Assembly: GCA_036563805.1 (NCBI GenBank)
Contig: DATCLS010000032.1
Span: 124,001 to 188,000, forward strand
Reading direction: 5' to 3'
Length of the DNA stretch: 64,000 bases
From: DATCLS01 sp036563805
GTDB taxonomy: Bacteria; Actinomycetota; Acidimicrobiia; Acidimicrobiales; VFJN01
The position numbers were made by a program, and so were the translations under genes. Below, one piece after another: positions 25,524-33,339 of the stretch. The notes beneath the pieces were generated by a model. It worked only from the letters and a program-made list of their open reading frames with translations. It had not been told where the DNA came from and made no database searches. How positions within the stretch are numbered: position 1 is the stretch's first letter; each line of letters starts with the position of its first letter.

Positions 25524-26534
25524 ATGGACCGACGGTCCTTCCTCCTCTTGACCGGCGCAGCCCTGACGACCCCGGCGCACGAATGGCTGATCGCCCGAGG
25601 CGCCGAGGACACCGGCCGGCGCACAGGCCGAGTCGTCACGGCGGCCTACGCCGACCACCTCGACACCATCACCGACCGGCTCCGTCGCATGGACGACCGG
25701 GTCGGCGGGGGTTCGCTCGCGGAGAAGGTCAGGGTTCAGATCGACCAGGTCACCAGCCTCATGGACAACGGCTCCTACACAGACTCCATCGGTCGACGGC
25801 TCCACGCCACGACCGCCGAACTGCTCCGTCTCGCTGGTTGGCTCAACTTCGACGCCGGTCGCCACCGGGAGGCACGGAGCTACTTCGTCGCAGCCCTGCG
25901 CGCCGCTCACATCGCCGGCGACCGTGAGCTCGCCGCCAACGTGCTCGGCTTCATGAGCTGCCAGGCCAAGGACCTCGGCAACCTCGATGACGCCATCAAT
26001 CTCGCGGACACCGCGATCTCCGGCTACCGAGGTGCGAACCCAAGGGTGTCGGCCATCCTGCACATGCGCGCCGCCCAGGCGTACGCCAACACGGGCGATG
26101 TCACCGAGACGCGGCGCTCTATCGACGCCGCCTACAGCGCATTCCGAGATGCGGACGAAGACGCCGGCCCCGCCTGGTCCTACTGGCTCGACGAAGCGCA
26201 GATCAACGAGCAGATCGGGTACTGCTACCTCCGTCTCAACGACTGGTCCCGAGCGACCAGCCATATGAGGAAAGCCGTTCAACTCCACCGCGAGCCCTAC
26301 AGCCGTGAAGGTGCCCTTCGCCTCGCCCTCCTGGCTGATGTCTACGCCCAACAGGGCGAGCCCGAACAGGCGTGTCGCCTCGGACACCAGGCTCTCGACA
26401 CGCTGGCCGTCGAGGTGAACTCCGCCCGGTGCGTCGGCCACGTCCGACAGGTGAGCGAACACCTGCGTCCGTACCGCCGTACGGCCGTTGCCCAGGACTT
26501 CGATGAGCGACTCCGCCAGCTCGCCGCCGCATAG
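25524..26534 (+). CDS. TPR-domain regulator-like protein without HTH
   Basis: A 336-residue protein resembling the C-terminal part of actinomycete XRE-TPR regulators. The N-terminus MDRRSFLLLTGAALTTPAHE matches the internal linker that normally follows the HTH in these proteins. Helical repeats follow: LHATTAELLRLAGWLNFDAG, ANVLGFMSCQAKDLGNLDDA, WLDEAQINEQIGYCYLRLND, and a closing ARCVGHVRQVSEHLRPYRRT. It either lost its HTH or is one of the naturally stand-alone versions. The RRSFL start could also mimic a twin-arginine signal, but the homology to regulators argues against export. Part of the tRNA-Val element cargo. Confidence 0.75.
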   Translation: MDRRSFLLLTGAALTTPAHEWLIARGAEDTGRRTGRVVTAAYADHLDTITDRLRRMDDRVGGGSLAEKVRVQIDQVTSLMDNGSYTDSIGRRLHATTAELLRLAGWLNFDAGRHREARSYFVAALRAAHIAGDRELAANVLGFMSCQAKDLGNLDDAINLADTAISGYRGANPRVSAILHMRAAQAYANTGDVTETRRSIDAAYSAFRDADEDAGPAWSYWLDEAQINEQIGYCYLRLNDWSRATSHMRKAVQLHREPYSREGALRLALLADVYAQQGEPEQACRLGHQALDTLAVEVNSARCVGHVRQVSEHLRPYRRTAVAQDFDERLRQLAAA

Positions 26535-26538
26535 AAGG

Positions 26539-26557
26539 CGCCCGCGATGCGCGGGCG
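26539..26557 (+). terminator. Hairpin after TPR gene
   Basis: CGCCCGCG and CGCGGGCG pair perfectly around ATG, starting 4 bp after the stop codon. Confidence 0.55.
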
Positions 26558-26565
26558 TCGCGGGC

Positions 26566-26646
26566 TGGCGCGGCCACTCCGGGGCATCCGGTCACGCAGG
26601 TTGAGCTTGCCGCCCATTCTGACAAGGCCCGACCACCGAAGGTGGT
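26566..26646 (-). pseudogene. Remnant of a second tyrosine integrase
   Basis: The minus strand reads HHLRWSGLVRMGG followed by KLNLRDRMPRSGRASPR. This aligns without gaps to HDLRHTANDFVAG and KLNLRDQMTRMGHASPR of the integrase at 21 kb, covering its catalytic His-x-x-Arg to His segment. An 18-base run (CGCAGGTTGAGCTTGCCG) is identical in both. Only about 27 codons survive. It points to an earlier or nested insertion of a related element in the same orientation. Confidence 0.75.
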
Positions 26647-26845
26647 GAACGCCAACACTACGGACACGCGGCAGCGTAAATGAGCCGCCGCCGCAATCGC
26701 GTCGAACTCCTCGAACTCGCGGTCGGACGCCCCGGGCTGTCGTCCTCACCGGAAGCTTTGATCCGGCAGAGGTTCGGGCGGATCGGCTCGTCGCGACCGC
26801 GGTGGACTCGATCGGTCGCAGCAACAGTGCGGGCCATGCTCGGAC

Positions 26846-27409
26846 GTGCTAGCGGACACAGGCATGTCACGGTCTACGGACGAGCGAAGCCCCACGCGAC
26901 CGACGCTGACTATGCGGAAAGCTGGACGCGACGACCTGCCGTCCCTCGAGGCCCTCCGGGAAGAGGCCGTGGACTGGCTCGCGGCGCGAGGACTCGACCA
27001 ATGGCAGCCTGGGCAGCCCCGAGTGCCAACCGCAGCAGGAACGCTCGACGCGATCGACCGGTGCGCTTGCCATCTCGCGTACGAAGGCCAAGACCTTGTA
27101 GGCACGATCACCGTGGACGATCGCGCCGATCCAGAGTTCTGGACGCCCCAGGAGCGAGCGGAGCCGGCCCTCTACATCCATCGCATGATCGTGGCCCGGC
27201 ATGCCCGCAGCCGCTCGCTCGGCGCCTGCCTACTGGACTGGGCCGCCGACTACGCCCGCACCGCAGGCAGGACGATGCTGCGTCTCGACGCCTGGAAGAC
27301 CAACAAAGCCCTCCACCAGTACTACCTGCGCCAAGGCTTCCGCCACGTCCGAACGATCGACCTACCCCACCGCGGTTCAGGTGCTCTCTTCGAGCGCCGG
27401 CTGTGCTGA
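26846..27409 (+). CDS. GNAT family N-acetyltransferase
   Basis: A 187-residue acetyltransferase. The conserved core is visible: PSLEALREEAVDWLAARG, LVGTITVDD, LYIHRMIVARHARSRSLGAC (acetyl-CoA loop, with R-x-x-S-L-G in place of the usual R-G-x-G), WAADYARTAGRTMLRLDAW and LHQYYLRQGFRHVRT. Start is uncertain; ATGs at 26864 and 26912 are alternatives and the family usually begins close to the last. It lies beyond the element's regulators, in DNA of slightly lower GC, and is probably cargo. Substrate could be an antibiotic, amino acid or protein terminus. Confidence 0.85.
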   Translation: MLADTGMSRSTDERSPTRPTLTMRKAGRDDLPSLEALREEAVDWLAARGLDQWQPGQPRVPTAAGTLDAIDRCACHLAYEGQDLVGTITVDDRADPEFWTPQERAEPALYIHRMIVARHARSRSLGACLLDWAADYARTAGRTMLRLDAWKTNKALHQYYLRQGFRHVRTIDLPHRGSGALFERRLC

Positions 27410-27553
27410 ATCCTCGGCGCTCGGCGGCGCCATCTCGCTCGGATTCGTGGGCTTCGCCGTCGTCGGTCTCGGCGACTGCACCCGCATCGGCCTGCTCGAG
27501 CGAGCCACCCGGGCCCGGGCTCCGGCGGGTCCGGCGCAGCCGCGGCGTCGGCC

Positions 27554-29047
27554 TCAGGGGTTGGGGGTGGCGAGGATCTCGGCCAGGAGGTCGAGGGAAC
27601 GGGACCAGGCGTGGGCGGGCGGGGCGGCGTAGCCGATGATCAGCGCGGCGGGCTGGCCCCGGCCGGGGTCGTGCCAGTACCCGTCGGTGTGGAGCCCCTG
27701 CATGTGCAGGCCGGCGCGGCGGCCCGCCGTGATGAGGCGCCGCTCCCGGGCGGCGTCGTCGACCGGCAGCAGGGCGTGCAACCCGGCCGAGATGCCGGCC
27801 AGCGGCGTGGCGGTCACGCCGGCCAGTCGCTCGGCCAGCTCCGTGCGCCGGCGCCGGTAGGCGGTGCGGCGGCGGCGGATGTGCCGGTCGTAGTCGCCGC
27901 GCGCGAGCAGGTCCGCCAACGCGAGCTGGTCGATCACGGGGACGGCGGCGCCGGTGTCCTCGACGGCGTCCACCAGCGGCCCGGTCAGGTCCGGCGGGAC
28001 GACCAGCCAGCCGATCCGCATCCCCGGGGCCAGGGATTTGCTCACCGTCCCGGCGTACACGACGCGGTCGGGGGCGAGCGCCTGCATGGCGCCGACGGGC
28101 TGCTGGTCGTAGCGGAACTCGCCGTCGTAGTCGTCCTCGATCACGTAGCCGCCGGAGCGCCGGGCCCAGGCGACGAACGCCGTCCGGTGGGCGGGCGCCA
28201 GCACGACGCCCATCGGGTGCTGGTGGCCCGGCGTGAGGACGACGAGGCCGGCGTCGGGGTCGAGGCCGTCGGGCTCGGCGCCGTGGGCGCCGACCGGCAG
28301 CCGGCTCGTCCGCAGGCCGGCGGCGCGCAGGAGCTCGCGGTAGCGCCCGAACCCGGGGTCCTCGGTCGCCACCCCCGTGACGCCGAGGTCGCGCAGGGCC
28401 CGCCCGAGCAGGGCCAGCCCCTGGGTGAACCCGGCGGTGACGACGACCGACTCCGGGCGGGCCCGGACGCCCCGCGCCCGGGCGACGTAGTCGGCGACGG
28501 CCGCCCGGAGGGCCGGGACGCCGGCGGGCTCGCCGTAGTCCAGCGATCCGGCGGCCAGGCCGGTCACCGCCCGGCGGACGCTGGCGGCCCACAGCGTCCG
28601 GGGGAACGCGTCGAGGTCCGGTCGGCCCGGGCGCAGGTCGTGCGTCCGCGTGCCGCCCCGGGCGCCGGGCGGCGCCGCCCCACCGGGCCCGTCATCGCCG
28701 GGCACGTGACCGCCGAGCCCGCCCTCACCCTCGCCGGGCCCGTCATCGACGGGCACGTCCGCCACGCGGGTCCCCGAGCCGGGCGTCCCGACGAGCCACC
28801 CCTCGGCGATGAGCTGGGTGTAGGCCTGCACGACCGTGCCCCGGGACACGCCCACATCCGCGGCCAGGCTGCGGGTGCCGGGCAGCCGGGTCCCCGCGGG
28901 CAGCCGGCCCGACCGCACCGCGTCGCGCAGGGCCGCCTCCAACGCCCGCCCGACGCCGACCGTGCCCGGGGCCACGTCCAGGTACAGGTCGAGCCCCGAC
29001 CGGGCGGTGCCGGATCCGGTCTCGAGCGGGCGCGTCGGGCGCGTCAC
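27554..29047 (-). CDS. MocR-type regulator (GntR HTH fused to aminotransferase fold)
   Basis: A 497-residue MocR/PdxR family protein. Residues 1-85 are a winged HTH (GTRLPGTRSLAADVGVSRGT). A 50-residue Gly/Asp/Pro-rich linker follows. Residues 135-497 form a type I PLP aminotransferase domain with the Schiff-base lysine in GTVSKSLAPGMRIGW. Such proteins sense PLP or an amino acid and often regulate vitamin B6 synthesis, but no pdxS/pdxT genes occur in the window. It is downstream of the epimerase gene on the same strand, 25 bp away, so may be co-transcribed. Confidence 0.9.
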   Translation of the reverse strand: MTRPTRPLETGSGTARSGLDLYLDVAPGTVGVGRALEAALRDAVRSGRLPAGTRLPGTRSLAADVGVSRGTVVQAYTQLIAEGWLVGTPGSGTRVADVPVDDGPGEGEGGLGGHVPGDDGPGGAAPPGARGGTRTHDLRPGRPDLDAFPRTLWAASVRRAVTGLAAGSLDYGEPAGVPALRAAVADYVARARGVRARPESVVVTAGFTQGLALLGRALRDLGVTGVATEDPGFGRYRELLRAAGLRTSRLPVGAHGAEPDGLDPDAGLVVLTPGHQHPMGVVLAPAHRTAFVAWARRSGGYVIEDDYDGEFRYDQQPVGAMQALAPDRVVYAGTVSKSLAPGMRIGWLVVPPDLTGPLVDAVEDTGAAVPVIDQLALADLLARGDYDRHIRRRRTAYRRRRTELAERLAGVTATPLAGISAGLHALLPVDDAARERRLITAGRRAGLHMQGLHTDGYWHDPGRGQPAALIIGYAAPPAHAWSRSLDLLAEILATPNP

Positions 29048-29072
29048 GACCCCACGTCTAGTCCCGGTCGGG

Positions 29073-29927
29073 TCACAGCGCGGCGAACCCGTCCCGCCAG
29101 GACGGGTAGCGGGGCACCCAGCCGAGCTCCTGGCGGGCGTGGCGGTTGTCCGCTCCCCGCGCCCACGGCGCCCGCTCGCCGGCCGGGCCGTCGGCGGGCG
29201 GCGGCGCCCCCACCGCGTCGCAGAAGACGGGGACCCAGGCCCGACCCGGCGCCGGGACGTCGTCGCAGACGTTCACCGCGCCCGACGGCCAGGCCAGGGC
29301 GTCCACCGCGGCCGCGGCGGCGTCGTCGACGTGTACGAAGCTGGTGACGGCGTCGTCGGCGGCCAGCCGGCCGGCGTGGGCGTCGGCGGCCCGGAGGCCG
29401 CCGGGGGCGAACCACGTGTCCGGGCCGTAGAGCATCCCGTAGCGGAGCACGACCCACTCCGGCGCCTCCCGCACCGCCGACTCCAGCGCCGCCACCCCGT
29501 GCGTCGTGGTGCGCCGGGGCTCGGGAGCGTCGAGGTCGAGCGGGGTCGCCTCGGTGGCGGGCTCGTCGCCGCCCTCGTAGGCCCAGGCGATGCTCTGCGC
29601 CACGATGCGGCGGACGCCGGCCGCCAGGGCGGCGTCGACGAGGTTGCGGGTGCCGACGGTGCGGACGGTGGCGTTGGCCCGGGTGTCGCCGGTGCGGAGG
29701 TCGGTCAGCTGGTGGAGGACCACGTCGGGGGCTGCGTCCCCGACGGCCTTCGTCAGCCGGTCGCGGTCGTAGACGTCCACGACGGCGGCATCGGCGCCGG
29801 CGGCCCGGAGCTGGCCGGCACGGGTCGCGGAGCGGGTCAGGGCCGTGACCCGGTGGTCGTGGTCGATGAGCAGGCGCAGGAGCCGCCGTCCGATCACGCC
29901 GGTCGCCCCGGCCAGGAGGATGCGCAC
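29073..29927 (-). CDS. NAD(P)-dependent epimerase/dehydratase family protein
   Basis: A 284-residue extended SDR. The N-terminal GATGVIGRRLLRLL is the nucleotide-binding motif. Instead of a clear YxxxK there is TTTHGVAALESAV where the Tyr-Lys would be expected, so it may be an atypical member that binds nucleotide without classic chemistry. It follows the cupin gene by 3 bp and precedes the MocR gene by 25 bp, forming a three-gene minus-strand operon. Function unknown. Confidence 0.83.
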   Translation of the reverse strand: MRILLAGATGVIGRRLLRLLIDHDHRVTALTRSATRAGQLRAAGADAAVVDVYDRDRLTKAVGDAAPDVVLHQLTDLRTGDTRANATVRTVGTRNLVDAALAAGVRRIVAQSIAWAYEGGDEPATEATPLDLDAPEPRRTTTHGVAALESAVREAPEWVVLRYGMLYGPDTWFAPGGLRAADAHAGRLAADDAVTSFVHVDDAAAAAVDALAWPSGAVNVCDDVPAPGRAWVPVFCDAVGAPPPADGPAGERAPWARGADNRHARQELGWVPRYPSWRDGFAAL

Positions 29928-29930
29928 CGC

Positions 29931-30374
29931 TCAGCCCGCCCCGGGCCGGGGAGCCCGGAGGTGCCGCCGCCGTTCCAGCTCCTCGGGCGCGACGAGGGTG
30001 AGCATGGGCTGGCCGGCGACGCCGAGCATGACGACGACGAAGCGGCTCCAGGCGGTCGCCAGGTTGTTGCCCGCCTGGTAGTGGATGACGTCGCCGCCCG
30101 GCTCCCAGAAGGCCTCGCCGGCCCGGATGACGCGCTCGGGCTCGCCCTCGAGCTCGAAGACGATCTCGCCCTCGAGCACGTAGCCGAACACCGGCCCCGA
30201 GTGCCGGTGCGGTGGGGTGCCGGGGTCGCCGGGCGGTAGGTCGAGCCGCGCCGTCGTCACCTCCACCGGGTCCGGCGTGGCCGGTGGTGTCGCGTGTAGC
30301 AGCGTCGTCAACGGGGACGTCGACCATGACGCCGAGCAAGAGGTGGTCGCCATACGGTGGACGGTACGGCCCAA
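29931..30374 (-). CDS. Cupin-domain protein
   Basis: A 147-residue (or 140 from ATG 30353) small cupin. The metal-site half motifs are PPHRHSGPVFGYVLEGEIVF, giving H-x-H and Glu, and VIHYQAGNN in the second strand. It is first in a three-gene operon with the epimerase and MocR genes and is divergent from the ECF41 sigma factor. Probably binds a divalent metal and a small acid; might be a dioxygenase or sensor. Confidence 0.82.
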   Translation of the reverse strand: MGRTVHRMATTSCSASWSTSPLTTLLHATPPATPDPVEVTTARLDLPPGDPGTPPHRHSGPVFGYVLEGEIVFELEGEPERVIRAGEAFWEPGGDVIHYQAGNNLATAWSRFVVVMLGVAGQPMLTLVAPEELERRRHLRAPRPGAG

Positions 30375-30454
30375 CCGGTCCGACCTGGTAGACCACTTCG
30401 CCCCCGATTTCTTGGACCGGTTCGCCGCCTCCGGCCGAGCCCTGCGCGGCCGGG

Positions 30455-30481
30455 TGTCACAGGGGGCGGGGCGGCGTCGTC
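30455..30481 (+). promoter_or_regulatory. ECF41-type promoter of the sigma gene (autoregulation)
   Basis: TGTCACA at 30455-30461, a 16-nt spacer and CGTC at 30478-30481 match the published ECF41 consensus of TGTCACA and CGTC. It lies 67 bp before the GTG of the sigma gene itself. Confidence 0.75.
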
Positions 30482-30547
30482 TTGAGACCGGGAGCGGTGC
30501 GGACGGATCGCTCCCGACGCCCCCACCCGCGAGCGAGGAGCCGCCGA

Positions 30548-31570
30548 GTGAGCGAGCAGGCGAGAGACGAGACCGCCCCCAGCCCCGCCGCCCCCAGGCC
30601 CAGCGCCCTCAGCCCCGCCGCCACCGAGACGTTCGTGGCCCACCGGAACCTGCTGTTCACCGTGGCCTACGAGATCCTGGGCTCGGCGACCGACGCCGAG
30701 GACGTGCTCCAGGAGACGTGGCTGCGGTGGGTGCGGGTGGACCTCGACACGGTCCGTGACCGCCGGGCCTACCTGGTCCGGATCGCCGCCAACCAGGCCG
30801 TGACCCGGCTGCGGACGCTCGGCCGGCGCCGCGAGTCCTACGTCGGCTGCTGGCTGCCCGAGCCGCTGCTCACCGCCCCCGAGGTGGCCGACGACGTGGA
30901 GCTGGCCGAGAGCGTGTCCATGGCCATGCTGCTGGTCCTGGAGACGCTGACGCCGACCGAGCGGGCCGTGTTCGTCCTCCGCGAGGTGTTCGGGTTCGGC
31001 TACGACGAGATCGCCCGGGCCGTCGACAAGAGCGTCGCCGCCGTCCGCCAGATCGCCCACCGGGCCCGGTCGCACGTGGCGGCCCGCCGACCCCGGGGCG
31101 CCGCCTCCCCCGAAGATGCCGAGGCCGCGCTCGCCGCCTTCCAGCGGGCGATCGAGACGGGCGACGTCCAGGGGCTGGTCGACGTGCTCGCCCCGGACGT
31201 GGTCGCCGTGGCCGACGGCGGCGGCGTCAGGGACGCAGTGCTCCGCCCCCTCGTCGGCGCCGAGAAGGTGGCGCGCTTGCTGAGCGCCGGCCCGCGCCGG
31301 GCGGGCGTCGGGCTGCGGCTCGAGTGGGTGCACGTCAACGGTGGGCCCGGCTTCGTCGTGCGCATCGACGGCGCCGACGGGGGCCGCGCCGACGGGGGCG
31401 GAGCCGCAGCCGGCCGGGACGGCGACGCCGTCGCCGTCCACCCCGGCGAGGGCGAGGTCGACGGCGTCCTCGCCGTGCGCGTCGGCGAGCAGGGCGTCAG
31501 CGGCATCTATTACGTCCGCAACCCCGAGAAGCTGTCGTGGCTGGGGGAGGAGATGGCGGTCAGCCGGTGA
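30548..31570 (+). CDS. ECF41-family RNA polymerase sigma factor (SigJ-like, SnoaL C-terminus)
   Basis: A 340-residue extracytoplasmic-function sigma factor. Region 2 (FVAHRNLLFTVAYEILGSAT, DAEDVLQETWLRW) and region 4 (LTPTERAVFVLREVFGFGYD) are separated by the WLPEP linker motif diagnostic of ECF41. A SnoaL-like extension carries DGGG (VAVADGGG) and NPEKL near its end, the motifs that in ECF41 proteins act as a built-in regulator replacing an anti-sigma factor. GTG 30548 follows GAGGAG. The neighbouring FAD oxidoreductase belongs to the class of genes usually found beside ECF41 factors, and both have matching promoters. Confidence 0.92.
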   Translation: MSEQARDETAPSPAAPRPSALSPAATETFVAHRNLLFTVAYEILGSATDAEDVLQETWLRWVRVDLDTVRDRRAYLVRIAANQAVTRLRTLGRRRESYVGCWLPEPLLTAPEVADDVELAESVSMAMLLVLETLTPTERAVFVLREVFGFGYDEIARAVDKSVAAVRQIAHRARSHVAARRPRGAASPEDAEAALAAFQRAIETGDVQGLVDVLAPDVVAVADGGGVRDAVLRPLVGAEKVARLLSAGPRRAGVGLRLEWVHVNGGPGFVVRIDGADGGRADGGGAAAGRDGDAVAVHPGEGEVDGVLAVRVGEQGVSGIYYVRNPEKLSWLGEEMAVSR

Positions 31571-31600
31571 GAGGGCGGGTCGGTCCGGCCCGGGCCCGCG

Positions 31601-31627
31601 CGTCACAGACGACGGGGGCGCGGCGTC
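31601..31627 (+). promoter_or_regulatory. ECF41-type promoter of the FAD oxidoreductase
   Basis: CGTCACA at 31601-31607, exactly 16 nt, then CGTC at 31624-31627. Same architecture as the promoter of the sigma gene upstream, one mismatch in the -35 box. It is 34 bp before ATG 31661. Confidence 0.72.
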
Positions 31628-31660
31628 TTGTGGCAAACCCGCGACAACGGAGGAGTCACA

Positions 31661-32797
31661 ATGGCGAAGCGCCGCGAGACAACGCCCCACGTGGTGGTCC
31701 TGGGCGCCGGGTACGCCGGCGTCACCGCCGCCAATCTGATCGCCAAGAGGAGCGATGCGGCGGTCACGCTGATCAACGAGCGCGACCTGTTCCAGGAGCG
31801 GATGCGCAACCACCAGCTCGCCGCCGGCCAGCGGCTGCGCACCATCCCGCTGCGCGACCTGGTGAAGCGCACCGGCATCCGCCTGGTCATCGATCGGGTG
31901 ACCGGCATCGACCTCGAGGCCCGGCGCGTCGAGCTGGCCCGGGCGGCCGAGCCGGTCGGGTACGACACGCTGGTCTACGCGCTCGGCAGCCATCCCGACC
32001 TCGACTCGGTCCCCGGCGCGGCCGAGCACGCCACCGCCGTCGCCACCGCGGACCACGCCCGGCAGGTGCGCGACCGGGTGGCCGGCGCCGACACGATCGC
32101 CGTGGTCGGGGGCGGCCTGACCGGGATCGAGACGGTCGCCGAGCTGGCCGAGGCGTTCCCCGACCGCACGGTGCGCCTGATCACCGAAGGGACGCCGGGG
32201 GCCATGCTCAACGAGCGGGGCCGCGGGCACCTGGCCGAGGCGTTCGATCGCCTGGGCATCGAGGTCCTGACCGACGCCATGGTCGTGAAGGTGGCCCAGG
32301 ACGGCGTGCTGCTCGACAGCGGGAGCCACGTCGGCGCCGACGCCGTGGTGTGGACGACGGGGTTCGCCGTCCCGGCGCTGGCCCGCGACGCCGGCCTGGA
32401 GGTCGACGACCGCGGCCGCATGTGCGTCGACCCGACCCTGCGGTCGCTGTCCCATCCCGACGTCTACGCCGTCGGGGACGCGGCCGCCGCTCGCAACGAG
32501 GAGGGGCAGGTGGTGCGCATGGGCTGCGGGCCCGGGGGAGTCGGGGCGACGATCGGCGCCCTGGCGATCGTCGACCGCCTGGCCGGGCGCGCGCCCCGGC
32601 CCTACCGGTACCGCGACGTCGCCTGGCACCTCAGCCTCGGCCGGCGCGACGGCATCGTGCAGCTCGGCCCCGACGAAGACAGCCGCATCCTCACCGGGCG
32701 CCGGGCTGCGCTCGTCAAGGAGCGGGTCGAGCTCCGGGGCTCGGTGTTCGGGCTCCGCCACCCCGCCGTCGCCGTGTTCGGCGCCACGCGGTTCTGA
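31661..32797 (+). CDS. NAD(P)/FAD-dependent oxidoreductase (NDH-2-like)
   Basis: A 378-residue pyridine nucleotide-disulfide oxidoreductase-fold flavoprotein. FAD-binding VVVLGAGYAGVTAANLIAK opens the chain, the NAD(P) motif is VVGGGLTGIETVAELAEAF, and the second FAD motif is VYAVGDAAA. No redox-active CxxC pair is present, so it resembles type II NADH dehydrogenases rather than disulfide reductases. ATG 31661 follows GGAGGAG. It is the apparent target of the ECF41 factor encoded upstream, making a two-gene stress or redox module; the physiological trigger is unknown. Confidence 0.9.
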   Translation: MAKRRETTPHVVVLGAGYAGVTAANLIAKRSDAAVTLINERDLFQERMRNHQLAAGQRLRTIPLRDLVKRTGIRLVIDRVTGIDLEARRVELARAAEPVGYDTLVYALGSHPDLDSVPGAAEHATAVATADHARQVRDRVAGADTIAVVGGGLTGIETVAELAEAFPDRTVRLITEGTPGAMLNERGRGHLAEAFDRLGIEVLTDAMVVKVAQDGVLLDSGSHVGADAVVWTTGFAVPALARDAGLEVDDRGRMCVDPTLRSLSHPDVYAVGDAAAARNEEGQVVRMGCGPGGVGATIGALAIVDRLAGRAPRPYRYRDVAWHLSLGRRDGIVQLGPDEDSRILTGRRAALVKERVELRGSVFGLRHPAVAVFGATRF

Positions 32798-32799
32798 GC

Positions 32800-32815
32800 G
32801 TCCGAGGCGTCGGAC
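32800..32815. terminator. Hairpin between convergent genes
   Basis: GTCCGA and TCGGAC pair around GGCG three bases past the oxidoreductase stop; convergent with the SnoaL-like gene. Confidence 0.4.
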
Positions 32816-32881
32816 CCGCCCCGCCCTCGCGCGGCGGCGGGTCGGGCGGGGCCGCGGCCACGGCCGCCGTCAGCGCCGCGG

Positions 32882-33337
32882 TCAGGTCCCGACCGGCTCG
32901 ACCAGGACCTGGGTGAAGCGGCGCCGGGCGATCCGCCAGCCGCCGGCGGTGCGGACCAGCTCGTCGTCGTAGACGCCGGCCGCCCGCACGCCGGACCGGT
33001 TGTCCGGGCCGAGGACGAGGGCGTCGACGTAGCTGCGCGCGGTGACGCGGTCGTGGTCGTCGGGCTCGCGCCCGCCCCCGCCGCTCGGCGCCACGGCCAC
33101 GTTGGTGATGCGGTGGAGCGTGTGGCCGCAGGGGGCGTGGGTCGCCGCCATCCACTCGGTGAGGGCGTCGACGCCGCGCCAGGCGCCGATGGCGCCGTAG
33201 TCGGCCTCGCAGTCGTCGGTGAAGCACGTGCGGAACAGCGCCCAGTCGCGCCGGTCGATGCCGGTGGCGTACCGGACGAGCACGTCGGCGACCTCCTCCC
33301 GGACCTTTCGGTCGACCGCCCCCGTCCCGTCGGACAC
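32882..33337 (-). CDS. SnoaL-like/NTF2 family protein A
   Basis: A 151-residue NTF2-fold protein. The family pattern appears as EVADVLVRYATGIDRRDWAL, FTDDCEADYGAIGAWRG and a central THAPCGHTLHRITN, where the His is often catalytic in ring-hydroxylating dioxygenase beta subunits and scytalone-dehydratase-like proteins. GTG 33337 lies 2 bp after the stop of the upstream SnoaL-like gene, indicating coupling. Such proteins may be dehydratases, isomerases or small-molecule binders; the substrate is unknown. Confidence 0.82.
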   Translation of the reverse strand: MSDGTGAVDRKVREEVADVLVRYATGIDRRDWALFRTCFTDDCEADYGAIGAWRGVDALTEWMAATHAPCGHTLHRITNVAVAPSGGGGREPDDHDRVTARSYVDALVLGPDNRSGVRAAGVYDDELVRTAGGWRIARRRFTQVLVEPVGT

Positions 33338-33339
33338 CG

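Larger units (their letters stand above)
26535..26845. other. 311-bp interval with terminator hairpin and integrase scrap
   Basis: Holds a hairpin at 26539-26557, a short antisense remnant of a second integrase at 26566-26646, and a small ACCACC/GGTGGT stem near 26631-26645. No complete gene is present. It is a plausible junction of the element. Confidence 0.55.

Noticed and set aside
30308..32761. 817-codon minus-strand frame over the ECF41 sigma and oxidoreductase genes
   Set aside because: Antisense shadow: low-complexity His/Asp/Gly/Val sequence, no motif, opposite two well-supported genes with promoters.
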